Notes under the pieces: generated by a model
What the model was told of the DNA's origin: nothing
What the model saw: the letters and a program-made list of their open reading frames with translations, nothing else
The model's database searches: none
Made by a program: the position numbers and the translations under genes
Part shown: piece after piece, positions 1-8,144 of the stretch
How positions within the stretch are numbered: position 1 is the first letter of the stretch
How the letters are laid out: each line of letters opens with the position of its first letter
Assembly: GCF_001517405.1 (NCBI RefSeq)
Contig: NZ_LN907827.1
Span: 2,610,587 to 2,674,586 of the forward strand
Reading direction: 5' to 3'
Length of the DNA: 64,000 nucleotides
Source of the DNA: Duffyella gerundensis
Lineage (GTDB): Bacteria > Pseudomonadota > Gammaproteobacteria > Enterobacterales > Enterobacteriaceae

Positions 1-1
1 G

Positions 2-1225
2 ATTACCGCCTTTTTTGCCAGCCATCTGATGTATATCTGGGCCGATGCCAATTTCTATCGCCCTATCACCATGCAGCGCGCTAACCTGCCGCTCTCCTAT
101 CCGATGACCGCCCGACGTTTTCTGGAGAAGCATGGTCTGCTTGATGCGCAGGAATATCAGCGTCGGCTGGTACAGCAGGGAAATCCGGAAGCGCTGACCG
201 TCGCCTATCCACTGAGCGATATCAGCTTCCGCGATGCTGGCACGCGCCAGAACCTGCTGCTGATTACGCTTGATGGCGTCAATCAGGCCAGCAGCAGCAA
301 AACGCTGCCCGCCCTTAGCCAGTTCGCGCAGGAAAATGTGAATTTCACCCAGCATTACAGCGCGGGCGATGATGCCGACAGCGGCCTCTTTGGCTTGTTT
401 TACGGTATTTCACCGACCTATATGGATGGTGTGCTGGCGGCGCGCATGCCTTCCACGCTGATCAACGCGTTGAGTAGCCAGGGCTACCAGTTTGGTCTGT
501 TTGCTTCCGATGGTTTCCGTTCACCGCTGTTGCGTCAGGCGCTGTTGGCCGATTACTCCTTGCCTGCGGCGGCTGCGCAGTCGAATGCGCAAACCACCGC
601 CCAGTGGCAAAACTGGTTAAGCAAACAGAAACCGGAAGGCGCGCCCTGGTTCTCATGGATCGCATGGAATGGCCTTGATCGTGCTGATGATAAAGGCGTG
701 GTCTCCAGCCGTCGTTACAAACAGACCGCTGCCAGCGTCGACCAGCAGATTCAGTCTGTGCTGGCTACCCTGCGCGACAAAGGGCTGCTGGATAAAACGG
801 TGGTGGTGATTACCGCGCAGCATGGCGTAGTGCTCGATAACGAAGAGCATGCAGGCGATCGTGCGGCGCTGCAGGTGCCGCTGGTGGTGCACTGGCCAAA
901 TACGCCAGCGCAGAGCGTGCAAAAGCTTACCGATCATCAGGATATTATGACCACCCTGATGCAGCGCCTGCTGCACGTCAGCACCAGCCCGGCGGACTAT
1001 TCGCAGGGCGAAGATCTGTTTGCCGCCGAGCGACGTCATAACTGGGTTGCCAGCATGGATGACAAACGACTGGTGATTACCACGCCGGATACCACGCTGG
1101 TGCTGGATAATAACGGCAGCTATAAAGCGTACAACAGTCGCGGCGAGCAGTTGAAAGACCATAAACCGGAGCTGGCCTTACTGTTACAGGTGCTGACCGA
1201 AGAGAAACGCTTTATCGCTAACTGA
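2..1225 (+). CDS. yejM: YejM/PbgA, inner-membrane LPS/cardiolipin sensor (5' end outside window)
   Basis: The reading frame is open from the window edge, so this is the C-terminal two thirds of the protein; about 407 residues are visible, against roughly 586 in E. coli. The first residues are the end of the membrane domain, followed by an arginine-rich linker and a periplasmic alkaline-phosphatase/sulfatase-like domain that begins around LLLITLDGVN. In E. coli the protein is essential, sits in the inner membrane, binds LPS/cardiolipin and controls LpxC turnover through LapB; that role is transferred from the family. The following tRNA-Pro gene matches the E. coli order yejM-proL, which supports orthology. 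The stop codon lies inside the stem of the downstream terminator. Confidence 0.95.
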   Translation: MTAFFASHLMYIWADANFYRPITMQRANLPLSYPMTARRFLEKHGLLDAQEYQRRLVQQGNPEALTVAYPLSDISFRDAGTRQNLLLITLDGVNQASSSKTLPALSQFAQENVNFTQHYSAGDDADSGLFGLFYGISPTYMDGVLAARMPSTLINALSSQGYQFGLFASDGFRSPLLRQALLADYSLPAAAAQSNAQTTAQWQNWLSKQKPEGAPWFSWIAWNGLDRADDKGVVSSRRYKQTAASVDQQIQSVLATLRDKGLLDKTVVVITAQHGVVLDNEEHAGDRAALQVPLVVHWPNTPAQSVQKLTDHQDIMTTLMQRLLHVSTSPADYSQGEDLFAAERRHNWVASMDDKRLVITTPDTTLVLDNNGSYKAYNSRGEQLKDHKPELALLLQVLTEEKRFIAN

Positions 1226-1251
1226 TTATTTATTAGTCAGTTAGCTTTTTT
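1217..1251 (+). terminator. Rho-independent terminator of yejM
   Basis: A 9-bp perfect stem (1217-1225 with 1237-1245) is followed by six T residues. The left arm contains the last codons and stop of yejM, so termination is immediate and the next gene, the tRNA, needs its own promoter. Confidence 0.85.
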
Positions 1252-1298
1252 GCGGCTTGCATTACCAATGATAAGCGGTAGTATAAGCGTCCACGTGT

Positions 1299-1375
1299 CG
1301 GCACGTAGCGCAGCCTGGTAGCGCACTGTCATGGGGTGTCAGGGGTCGGAGGTTCAAATCCTCTCGTGCCGACCA
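1299..1375 (+). tRNA. proL: tRNA-Pro, anticodon GGG
   Basis: This is a 77-nt cloverleaf with the encoded CCA end. The acceptor stem CGGCACG pairs with CGTGCCG, the D-arm has the AGCCTGGTAG form, the anticodon loop is ATGGGGT with anticodon GGG followed by G37, and the T-arm holds GGTTCAAATCC. The sequence closely follows E. coli proL, which also follows yejM. The anticodon stem carries a U-U pair at 30-40, as I recall for E. coli too, so it is not a defect. Confidence 0.97.
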
Positions 1376-1390
1376 AAAATTTGCAGTCTG

Positions 1391-1425
1391 AAAAAGGGAT
1401 TATCCTGCGGGATAATCCCTTTTTT
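1391..1425 (+). terminator. Terminator after tRNA-Pro
   Basis: A 15-bp perfect inverted repeat (1391-1405 with 1410-1424) has a four-base loop (TGCG), an A-run on the left and a T-run on the right. It ends the tRNA transcript. The roughly 255 bases from here to 1680 contain no gene I can support. Confidence 0.9.
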
Positions 1426-1680
1426 ATTGCTCATCCTGGCACGGCCTTCGCTTCATATCAGCCCTGCAACGCACGCCTTTTTGCCGCATCCTCGGCGGTC
1501 AAATGCCGATCGGTGCCCTTCAACGCCCTGATTGTCCTTTGCCGAAGGCACCAGCCTGCTGGCTTTACCGCACTCTGGCCGTTGTAGCCCTCTCCTGCGC
1601 TGAATAAAATCTTGTGACCGCGCGCTGGCAATGCCATCATTTGCATCCTGTTTTTACTGCCGCTGTCCGGATGCGTTGCC

Positions 1681-2517
1681 ATGATTTACGACTGTTTTCT
1701 CTATTATGATGAAGCGATGCTGCTGGAGCTTCGTTTGCACACCCTGCACCAGCACGTTGATAAATTTGTCATTGTTGAATCGACGCATACCTTTACCGGC
1801 AAGAAAAAAGCGCTGCATTTTGATATCACCCGCTTTGCGGCATTCGCCGATCGCATTATCTACGTGGTGTTTGATGAGCCGCCGCACAGCGATGCCTGGG
1901 AAAATGAGCGCCGCACGCGCAATCATATTATGGCGGGCCTGAAACAGGCGCAGGATGATGACCTTATTCTGATTTCCGATGTCGATGAAATCATCGATCC
2001 ACAGCAGCTGGCACGGGCCAACCCACGAGCGCTGTGTAACACCTTTCACCTCAATTTTTATAACTATCAGTTCAACCTGCAGGTGTTTAACGACAACGGC
2101 TCGCCGCGGAAATGCACGCTGGTGAAAATGACGCGTTTCGGCACCCTGCGGGACTTTTTTGCCAGCAAGCCGGAAGATCTGCGTAACGTAAAACGCAGCG
2201 CCATTAAACGCAGCTGGTGGCGCTGGAATTACCTGAAATGGCGCACCACCATCGTTAACGATGCGGGATGGCATTTTTCCTGGCTGATGACGCCTGAGCG
2301 CATCGCAGAGAAGATGTCCAGCATCTCACACACCGAGTACGACCTGCCTGAGCTGAATAACGCGCAGCATATCGAGCAGGCGGTGCGTGAGGGAAAAGAT
2401 ATCTGGAAGCGCGATCGATCGCTGCGGCTGATTCCGCTGACTCACGACAGTTTCCCGGCGCATCTGGTGCAGCATCCAGAAAAATACGCCGATTTTATTC
2501 GCCAATCCGGCGAGTAA
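1681..2517 (+). CDS. Glycosyltransferase family 17-like protein
   Basis: The 278-residue protein begins MIYDCFLYYDE and carries the features I associate with family 17 (beta-1,4-N-acetylglucosaminyltransferase-like) enzymes: the N-terminal D-x-F-x-x-x-x-E-x-x-L-L-E-L-R segment, the VDKFVIVE strand, and an ISDVDEI acidic motif near residue 100 that should bind the metal and nucleotide sugar. A tryptophan-rich segment near residue 180 and GWHFSWL near 198 are also typical. No signal peptide or membrane segment is visible, so a cytoplasmic enzyme is expected. Acceptor and donor cannot be read from the sequence. It stands alone between tRNA-Pro and a convergent acetyltransferase, away from any O-antigen or capsule cluster. 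The ATG lacks a strong Shine-Dalgarno sequence. Confidence 0.8.
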   Translation: MIYDCFLYYDEAMLLELRLHTLHQHVDKFVIVESTHTFTGKKKALHFDITRFAAFADRIIYVVFDEPPHSDAWENERRTRNHIMAGLKQAQDDDLILISDVDEIIDPQQLARANPRALCNTFHLNFYNYQFNLQVFNDNGSPRKCTLVKMTRFGTLRDFFASKPEDLRNVKRSAIKRSWWRWNYLKWRTTIVNDAGWHFSWLMTPERIAEKMSSISHTEYDLPELNNAQHIEQAVREGKDIWKRDRSLRLIPLTHDSFPAHLVQHPEKYADFIRQSGE

Positions 2518-2524
2518 ACCGGCA

Positions 2525-3067
2525 TTAGCGCCTTGCCGCCCACTCTTCGCGGGTGATCTCCCAGATCTCTGATTCCAGCTCGCCAGACACATAATCGGCG
2601 AGCCGGGTATCCACCAGCCGCATGCCGCTTTGCAATGAGATGCGCCGTGAGCCGATATTCTCTCGCGCCTTTGGCGCTCGCAGCAGCGGCTTGTTCAATA
2701 CGTTAAACCAGAAGTCGGTCACGCACTCACACGCCTCGCTCATCAACCCCTGGCGCTGCCATTCCGGCACCAGCCAAAAACCACGGTTATCGTCTTCCCC
2801 TTCGCGCAGTGAGATCAGGCCAATCAGCGTCTCCGGCTGCGAATGATGGCGCAGGCTCCAGTGCCATGCCGTGCCTTCTGCCATTGCCGGCAACGCCACG
2901 CCCTGCACGTAACGCAGCGCACCATCTTCGGGAAACGGCCAGGGCACCGCGTTATGCAAATATTGCACGATTTCCCAGCGCGGAAAGACCCGCTGAATGT
3001 GCGGCACATCGCTGAGGCTTAACGGCCTGAGTTCCAGACGAGCGGTAGAGAGCGGTGGCGTTTCCAT
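2525..3067 (-). CDS. GNAT-family N-acetyltransferase (RimJ/RimL-like)
   Basis: The 180-residue protein opens with STARLELRPLSLSDVPHI, the standard start of RimJ/RimL-type (Acetyltransf_3) acetyltransferases. The acetyl-CoA-binding region includes RGFWLVPEWQRQGLMSEA (around residues 95-112), a variant of the Q/R-x-x-G-x-A loop, and the late N-x-x-S-R-R-I-S-L-Q-S-G-M-R segment is also typical. A clear AGGAG lies upstream of the ATG. The protein is probably cytoplasmic, and its substrate (a protein N-terminus, amino acid or antibiotic) cannot be told. It converges on the glycosyltransferase gene, with only seven bases between the stops. Confidence 0.82.
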   Translation of the reverse strand: METPPLSTARLELRPLSLSDVPHIQRVFPRWEIVQYLHNAVPWPFPEDGALRYVQGVALPAMAEGTAWHWSLRHHSQPETLIGLISLREGEDDNRGFWLVPEWQRQGLMSEACECVTDFWFNVLNKPLLRAPKARENIGSRRISLQSGMRLVDTRLADYVSGELESEIWEITREEWAARR

Positions 3068-3148
3068 GATTTCTCCTTCAGGTTATAAGCTCATTTATAG
3101 GGGAGAATGACCGGGCGGGTAAAGCGTAATCAGCACAGAGATCTGTCG

Positions 3149-3176
3149 TCTGACTGTCATTTTTTTATGGTATAAG
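3149..3176 (+). promoter_or_regulatory. Extended -10 promoter for the small ORF/phosphopantetheinyl transferase pair
   Basis: The sequence TGGTATAAG gives a TATAAG -10 hexamer (3171-3176) with a TG extension, and a weak -35 (TCTGAC, 3149-3154) lies 16 bp upstream. Transcription would start near 3183, about 75 nt before the ATG at 3257. No Fur-like site is seen here. Confidence 0.45.
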
Positions 3177-3256
3177 TCTGAAAAATGCTGATTGAAACAA
3201 AAATGTCACATCGCCAATTTATTCTGTCTGCTCGAATTTGAAGGCAGGAAGACCTG

Positions 3257-3460
3257 ATGATTATCAAAGCTAAAAACCTGAAGGATGCGGAGGAGATGCT
3301 GCATTCTGGCATCAACAAAGTCGAGCTGGCCTATGACATCGGCAGCGACGATTTTTTCCGCCTGGCCAGCCGCTGGTGTGAACGCGGGGCTAAAATATCC
3401 AAATCTGAGCGACACTTTGTCGTTTCCATCAAGGGGATGTCAATTCCGTCTAACGAGTGA
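3257..3460 (+). CDS. Small conserved-looking protein of unknown function
   Basis: A 67-residue soluble protein with no signal peptide, membrane segment or cysteine cluster; it has a single Cys near residue 42. It has a good ribosome binding site (AGGAAG a few bases before the ATG) and a promoter-like sequence upstream. I do not recognise the family. The sequence looks like a small alpha/beta fold: a basic-acidic helix (residues 5-18), a VELAYDIGSDDFF segment and a final strand HFVVSIKG. Its TGA overlaps the GTG start of the next gene (GTGA), so the two are probably translationally coupled and may act together. Confidence 0.65.
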   Translation: MIIKAKNLKDAEEMLHSGINKVELAYDIGSDDFFRLASRWCERGAKISKSERHFVVSIKGMSIPSNE

Positions 3461-4272
3461 TCATTGTGGGAAAGGATGCCCTGTCGCTTGCTGCCTGGCA
3501 CGCGACCTGCTTTAATTCCTGTCTGAATCCCCTACCCTTTGCGCCTATGTTTTGTGCCCAACAGCCTGTTGCCGTGCCCGATCAGCCTTTTTTCAGCAGC
3601 ATGAGTGTTTCTCACTGGTGCGTATTGCCGCAGGTACGTTTCTGCGAGCTGCGTTTTAATAGCGCGCATTTCAGCGACGATCTGTTTGCCCTGAGTCAGC
3701 TGCCCGCGCCGTCACACCTTAACCGTTCGGTCAGTAAGCGGCGCGCGCACTGGCTCGCCAGCCGCTATGCGGTGCGGCATGCGATGGCAACCTGCGGTAT
3801 TGATGATGTTGTGCTGGGTAACCATGCGGATCGATCACCGCGCTGGCCCACGGGGATCAGCGCGTCGCTGTCGCATACCGAAGGACGGGCGCTGGTGGTA
3901 TATAGCGAAGAGCCGCGGCTGCTGGGCATCGATGTCGAACAAAAGATGTCGCTTTCCACGGCCGAAGAGGTCGCCGATACGCTGGTTTCCGCCAGCGAAC
4001 TGTCGTTGTTGCGCTACTGTCGGCTCGACTTTGCCAGTGCGCTGACCCTGACGTTTTCGCTGAAAGAGAGCCTGTATAAGGCGGTCTGGCCGCGCTGCCA
4101 GCAGCTGATGGATTTTCATCAGGCGGAGGTGATTGAGCTTGACAGCCGCCGCGGCGTGGCGCGTCTGCGGCTGTGCGAAAGCCTGACGCCGTTTGTCGGC
4201 GGCAGGACCTTTATAGCCGCCTTTCAGATTCAGGAAGCGGAAATTACCACGCTGGTTGCCGCACCGGTGTAA
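3457..4272 (+). CDS. EntD-like 4'-phosphopantetheinyl transferase
   Basis: The protein carries the phosphopantetheinyl transferase signature: SLSHTEGRA (residues about 133-141), GIDVE (about 154-158, the Mg-binding Asp and Glu) and FSLKESLYKA (about 203-212). The RAHWLASRYAVR segment matches the EntD subfamily, which activates carrier domains of non-ribosomal peptide or siderophore synthetases by adding 4'-phosphopantetheine from CoA. The longest frame starts at a GTG overlapping the stop of the preceding ORF. EntD similarity begins only near residue 50, and ATGs at 3547 and 3601 are alternatives without clear ribosome binding sites. The start is therefore uncertain. No synthetase genes occur in the window, so its partner must lie elsewhere. 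Its stop abuts the stop of the convergent ABC exporter. Confidence 0.88.
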   Translation: MIIVGKDALSLAAWHATCFNSCLNPLPFAPMFCAQQPVAVPDQPFFSSMSVSHWCVLPQVRFCELRFNSAHFSDDLFALSQLPAPSHLNRSVSKRRAHWLASRYAVRHAMATCGIDDVVLGNHADRSPRWPTGISASLSHTEGRALVVYSEEPRLLGIDVEQKMSLSTAEEVADTLVSASELSLLRYCRLDFASALTLTFSLKESLYKAVWPRCQQLMDFHQAEVIELDSRRGVARLRLCESLTPFVGGRTFIAAFQIQEAEITTLVAAPV

Positions 4273-5925
4273 TTAAGCGGAGGTATCGGTGCGCGTGACC
4301 GCATCCAGCGTCGCCTGTTGCCGCTCATCGCCGGTCAGTTCGCTAAGCTGGCCTTCGCGCATCTCCAGCAGGCGATCCGCATGCACGAAGTAGTGATCGT
4401 CGTGGCTGATAGCAAATACCGTTTTGCCCATCTCCTGCAGCCAGGGCAGGATTTCCCGGTAAAAAACCCGTCGGAAATGGGGATCCTGATCGGCCGCCCA
4501 CTCATCCAGCAGTAAAATATCCCGCTCTTCGGCAATCGCCAGCAGCAGCGCCAGCCGCTTACTCTGCCCTTTGGAGAGCTTGAGGTTGAGCACGCGGTTA
4601 CCTTCCAGCTTGATTTTGTCCTGCATCTTCAGGCGAGCCAGCCAGTGCTGCACCAGCGTCGGGTTGGCGGGTTCACCGCCCGGCCCGATCAGCCGATCAA
4701 ACAGATGGGGATCGGTGAACACGGCGGAAAATAGCTGACGATAGCCCTCGCGCTGGTTCTCCTCCAGCGCCACGCCATCGAGTAAAATGGTGCCGCCAGT
4801 GGGCTGATACAAGCCGGTGAGCAGCATCGCCAGCGTCGATTTTCCGCTGCCGTTACCGCCGATCAGAAACAGCAGTTCGCCGCGCTTCAGCGTCAGGTTA
4901 ACCGGCCCGACACCAAAGCCTTTTTCGCCATAGTGAAAGCTGACATCGCGCAGCTCAAGCGTTTGCCACTGCGGATGAACCACCGGCGTGGCAAAGCCCG
5001 GCCGGTGCTCGGCCAGATCGAAGGTGCGCAGCTTATTGAAAGCCACCTGTGCGCTGAGTAAGGTTGGTAACGCGCCCACGGCAGAGAGCAACGGCGTGCG
5101 TAGAAACAGCAGCGTCAATGAGTAGGTTGCCGCCACTGCGGTATTGGCCCAGCCGAGGCTGTTGGCCATCCAGAACACAATGCCGATAGCGCCCAGCATC
5201 ATGATGTTTGACCAGTTCACCGCGCTGAGGTGGTAGGTATCCGCCCTGACGATGTGATCGCGATAAGCGCTGGCGTTTTCCTGATAGACGGTGTCATAAA
5301 TCAGCTGCGCGCGTTGGCGGTTAAGCTGTAGCTCTTTACGCCCTTCGGTCACCGTCTGAAAATCGCCATAAAGCCGATCTTCAATGTCGCGCAGCTTTGC
5401 CATATGGCGGTAAACTCGCGCCACCAGCAGCCAGCCGCCGACAATGGTAATCGCCACCCACAGCGAGGTGATCAGGAGCATTTTTGGTGACAGCCAGGCG
5501 AGCCAGGCAGCAGAGCCGAGGGTCAGGATCACTCCCTGAATCAGTTCCGGCAGGCGCACAAAGGCGATGGTGATGGCGCGCACGTCGCTGGTCAGTCCCG
5601 CCAGCAACTGCGCGTTGCCGATTTGCTCGATGCGTTCCACGCGCGTATCGAGAATACGCTTGATAAATTCGCCGCGCAGACGATAAACGAAATGGTGGCC
5701 AAGCTGCGTCAACGCCAGCTGCGAAGCCAGCGTCACCGCCATCAGAATCACCAGCAGCAGCAGGAACTCCGGCAGCACGGTCAACGACGCGTTGATGTTG
5801 ACGATCAGTTCGCGATTGATGAAGGCGATCAGGCCGATGCCCAGCGCTGCGCTCAGCAGGCTCAGTACAATCACCGCGATAAACGGCCAGCGGTATTGCT
5901 TATAAACGACGTGCAGTAACTCCAT
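4273..5925 (-). CDS. yojI: YojI-type cyclic-peptide/siderophore ABC exporter (fused permease and ATPase)
   Basis: The 550-residue half-transporter has six membrane segments in residues 10-290 and a C-terminal ATPase: Walker [10 protein letters not shown] (about 356-364), an unusual signature LSKGQSK (about 450-456), Walker [13 protein letters not shown] (about 470) and an H-loop ISHDDHYF (about 509). The LDEWAADQD form and overall length match E. coli YojI (microcin J25 efflux). They place it with the cyclic-peptide exporter family that includes the pyoverdine exporter PvdE. It probably works as a homodimer in the inner membrane. A promoter with an overlapping Fur-box-like sequence lies upstream. 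With the convergent phosphopantetheinyl transferase, this suggests export of an iron-regulated peptide product, which is inference. Confidence 0.92.
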   Translation of the reverse strand: MELLHVVYKQYRWPFIAVIVLSLLSAALGIGLIAFINRELIVNINASLTVLPEFLLLLVILMAVTLASQLALTQLGHHFVYRLRGEFIKRILDTRVERIEQIGNAQLLAGLTSDVRAITIAFVRLPELIQGVILTLGSAAWLAWLSPKMLLITSLWVAITIVGGWLLVARVYRHMAKLRDIEDRLYGDFQTVTEGRKELQLNRQRAQLIYDTVYQENASAYRDHIVRADTYHLSAVNWSNIMMLGAIGIVFWMANSLGWANTAVAATYSLTLLFLRTPLLSAVGALPTLLSAQVAFNKLRTFDLAEHRPGFATPVVHPQWQTLELRDVSFHYGEKGFGVGPVNLTLKRGELLFLIGGNGSGKSTLAMLLTGLYQPTGGTILLDGVALEENQREGYRQLFSAVFTDPHLFDRLIGPGGEPANPTLVQHWLARLKMQDKIKLEGNRVLNLKLSKGQSKRLALLLAIAEERDILLLDEWAADQDPHFRRVFYREILPWLQEMGKTVFAISHDDHYFVHADRLLEMREGQLSELTGDERQQATLDAVTRTDTSA

Positions 5926-5957
5926 GATACATTCCAGGTCAGACGAGAGCTGCCAGC

Positions 5958-6000
5958 AGTGTAATCAGATGATCGTTGATAGCAATAATAATTCTCATTA
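5958..6000 (-). promoter_or_regulatory. Predicted yojI promoter with overlapping Fur-box-like site
   Basis: On the minus strand TAATGAGAATTATTATT (6000-5984) matches 14 of 17 positions of the core of the Fur consensus GATAATGATAATCATTATC. It overlaps a possible -35 (TTGCTA, 5985-5980), which is 16 bp from a possible -10 (TACACT, 5963-5958). This geometry fits repression by iron-loaded Fur. I read the match by eye and could not score it against a matrix. Confidence 0.55.
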
Positions 6001-6003
6001 AGC

Positions 6004-6657
6004 TTAAAAATGCGCCATCCCAGCGCGACGAAACGTCAGGTTGTAGCGGAACGCGCCCGCGTCGGGATGCACGCCCGGCTTCAGCGGCTGAATGCCGTGA
6101 AAGCGCAGCCGCGACGGGCCACCCCACACCACTACATCTCCCTGTTCCAGCAGCACGCGCTGCACCGCGTCGCTGCGTTCAAAGCCACCAAACTGAAACA
6201 CCGCTGGCAGGCCGAGCGAAACGGAGACGATCGGCTGACTCAGATCCTTTTCATCTTTGTCCTGATGCAGCGACATTTTGGCACCGGGCGCATAGCGATT
6301 GATCAGACAGGCATCAGGCGCAAAGTCCTTAAATCCCGCCAGACCAGCGGCGCGCTGCGCCAGCGCCAGAAACGACGCGGGCATCGGCGGCCAGGGGCGG
6401 TTGCTTTCCGCATCCTGCTCGCTGTAGCGATAGCCACGACGATCGCTGTACCAGCCTAAATTGCCGCAGTTGGTCATCGCCACCGACATGCGATAGCCGC
6501 CGGGCGTGATGCGATGCTGAAACGGATTCACGGCGGCAATCTCCATCACGGTGCGCAGCAGGTCGCCCGCCTCATCGCGTGCCAGCCGCCGCAGGATCAC
6601 CGCGCCGGGTGCCAGTGGCTCAGTCCAGGGTGCTTCATCGCTAAACAGATCGAGCAT
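6004..6657 (-). CDS. alkB: AlkB, oxidative DNA/RNA demethylase
   Basis: The Fe(II)/2-oxoglutarate dioxygenase repairs 1-methyladenine and 3-methylcytosine by oxidative demethylation. Counting from the chosen ATG, all five ligands fall at the E. coli numbers: iron ligands His131, Asp133 (HQDKD) and His187 (FHGIQ), and 2-oxoglutarate ligands Arg204 and Arg210 (RYNLTFR). The start at 6657 gives MLDLF as in E. coli and lies five bases after GGAGG; an ATG at 6660 or a GTG at 6672 is less likely. The protein has 217 residues. In E. coli alkB follows ada; here ada is absent and apbE lies immediately upstream, separated by only 17 bases, so alkB may be read from the apbE transcript rather than under Ada control. 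Confidence 0.97.
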   Translation of the reverse strand: MLDLFSDEAPWTEPLAPGAVILRRLARDEAGDLLRTVMEIAAVNPFQHRITPGGYRMSVAMTNCGNLGWYSDRRGYRYSEQDAESNRPWPPMPASFLALAQRAAGLAGFKDFAPDACLINRYAPGAKMSLHQDKDEKDLSQPIVSVSLGLPAVFQFGGFERSDAVQRVLLEQGDVVVWGGPSRLRFHGIQPLKPGVHPDAGAFRYNLTFRRAGMAHF

Positions 6658-6674
6658 CATCGCCTCCAACACTA

Positions 6675-7712
6675 TTAAGGTGCAGTTTTGCCCTGCTCGT
6701 CGCGGAGAAAGGCGCGAAACTGCGGTGACATCCAGTGGGTGAAACCGTCACCCTGTTTGGTGACCAGATAGACCGCCAGCTTCTCTTTGATCGCCAGCGC
6801 CCGCGCTTTTTCCGTGCCCAGCACCATCAGGCCTGTGTCCCAGCCATCCGCTTCCAGCGCGGTGGTGGCGATCACGGTGGCGGAGACCAGCTTATGCTCA
6901 ATCGGCGCACCGGTCGCCGGATCGATGACGTGCGAAATGCGTTTGCCATCCAGTTCATAATAGTTGCGATAGCTGCCGGAGGTGCTGATGCCGTGCCCCT
7001 GTAAATCGACAATCGCCTCGACGGCATTCTCACGATCGGTGGGTTTTTGCACCGCCACGCGCCAGGCGTTGCCGCCGCTGTTCAGGCCACGCGTCAATAC
7101 CGCACCGCCCACCGACACCAGATAATTATTGATGCCCCTCTGTTCCATCAGGCGTGCCAGATGATCGGTGGCAAAGCCTTCGCCCATGGTAGAGAGATCG
7201 ACATACAGATCGGGCAGATCTTTCTGCAGCGACGCGCCGTTTACGCCCTCAGTCACCCGCAGATGCTGTAAACCGGTTTGCGCTTTTGCCGTGGCAATTT
7301 GCGCCGCCGTCGGCAGATGGTGCGGCTGCGCGTCAGGCCCAAAGCCCCACAGGTTCACCAGCGGCCCAACGGTAATGTCCATCGCGCCCTGGGTTTTGGC
7401 GCCAATGCGCAGTGCCATGACAATAATATCCGCCATGTTGGCGCCGATCGGCTGGGGTTCAAGGCCGTGATACTGATTAAAGTGCGACAGCACCGAATCA
7501 CTTTTCCAGGTGGATAGCTCGCGGTCGTCATGATCCAGCTGCTGCTGTATCGCCTGCTGCAGTTCCGCCTGCTGCGATGCTTCAACGCCCGCGAGGCTCA
7601 CGCGCCAGACGGTGCCCATGGTCTTGCCCTGCAATACCAGCGTGGATTCCTGTGGCTTATCGCAACCGGTTAACAGCAGCGCCGCACAACAGACGGCGAT
7701 CAAAAAGCGCAT
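6675..7712 (-). CDS. apbE: ApbE, FAD:protein FMN transferase lipoprotein
   Basis: The 345-residue protein transfers FMN from FAD to threonines of target flavoproteins such as NqrC/RnfG, on the periplasmic side. The start MRFLIAV (7712) follows a good AAGGGAAGG site, and the longer frame upstream is unlikely. A lipoprotein signal ends in LLLTGC, with Cys17 as the lipid anchor. Family motifs include GKTMGTVW near the N-terminus, MDITVGPLVNLWGFG, a DLSTMGEGFATD segment (a variant of the family D-L-(G/S)-x-x-x-K-G-(Y/F)-A-V-D motif) and HVIDPATGAP. It sits between alkB and ompC as in E. coli, with ada missing. Confidence 0.95.
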   Translation of the reverse strand: MRFLIAVCCAALLLTGCDKPQESTLVLQGKTMGTVWRVSLAGVEASQQAELQQAIQQQLDHDDRELSTWKSDSVLSHFNQYHGLEPQPIGANMADIIVMALRIGAKTQGAMDITVGPLVNLWGFGPDAQPHHLPTAAQIATAKAQTGLQHLRVTEGVNGASLQKDLPDLYVDLSTMGEGFATDHLARLMEQRGINNYLVSVGGAVLTRGLNSGGNAWRVAVQKPTDRENAVEAIVDLQGHGISTSGSYRNYYELDGKRISHVIDPATGAPIEHKLVSATVIATTALEADGWDTGLMVLGTEKARALAIKEKLAVYLVTKQGDGFTHWMSPQFRAFLRDEQGKTAP

Positions 7713-7871
7713 ATCCTTCCCTTCTTTTACGGATAATGAAATTTTCAGCATAACTTGCGGCAAATTGGGACAATTGAACGTTGAATAATGTCTTCAGGCT
7801 AACGAAAATAGTGATTCATAGATCGCGTCGCAATTGTGGCGGACATATTACTCGCTAAACAGGAGACCGAA

Positions 7872-7985
7872 ATGATCTATTATGCCCTGCTGCTGCTTTC
7901 TTTGGCGGCCATGTTCTATGCAACCTGGCGCATGAAAAAACAGACCAGCAAAAAATCGCTGACCGCTTATCGCGCACGTCGATAA
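7872..7985 (+). CDS. Small single-pass membrane protein, 37 residues
   Basis: The ORF starts at an ATG seven bases after AGGAG and encodes one hydrophobic helix (about residues 2-19, leucine/alanine rich with MIYYALLLL) followed by a strongly basic tail (KKQTSKK, ending RARR). A terminator begins eight bases after the stop. Good ribosome binding site, membrane-protein-like composition and tight terminator make it a credible small protein. I do not recognise a named family; the topology would be N-out/C-in by the positive-inside rule. It is divergent from apbE. Confidence 0.6.
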   Translation: MIYYALLLLSLAAMFYATWRMKKQTSKKSLTAYRARR

Positions 7986-7992
7986 GGCATCA

Positions 7993-8016
7993 CGGCCTCC
8001 TTATGGGGCCGTTTTT
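7993..8016 (+). terminator. Terminator after the 37-residue membrane protein
   Basis: CGGCCTC (7993-7999) pairs with GGGGCCG (8005-8011), including one G-T pair, and is followed by five T residues. It supports the reality of the preceding short gene. Confidence 0.75.
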
Positions 8017-8144
8017 GCACCGGCGCTGTGCAGCTCGCCTTAAAGGCTGCGCCTGAACCCGCGTTATTCCTGCTTTACAGATTTGGCACGACTCCTGCTT
8101 AGGTTAGATTGCGTATGTTACGCCTGCCGACTCAGGAGCTGACC

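Noticed and set aside
1458..1682. A 74-codon minus-strand ORF after tRNA-Pro
   Set aside because: No ribosome binding site, no recognisable sequence, and it overlaps the start of the glycosyltransferase gene.
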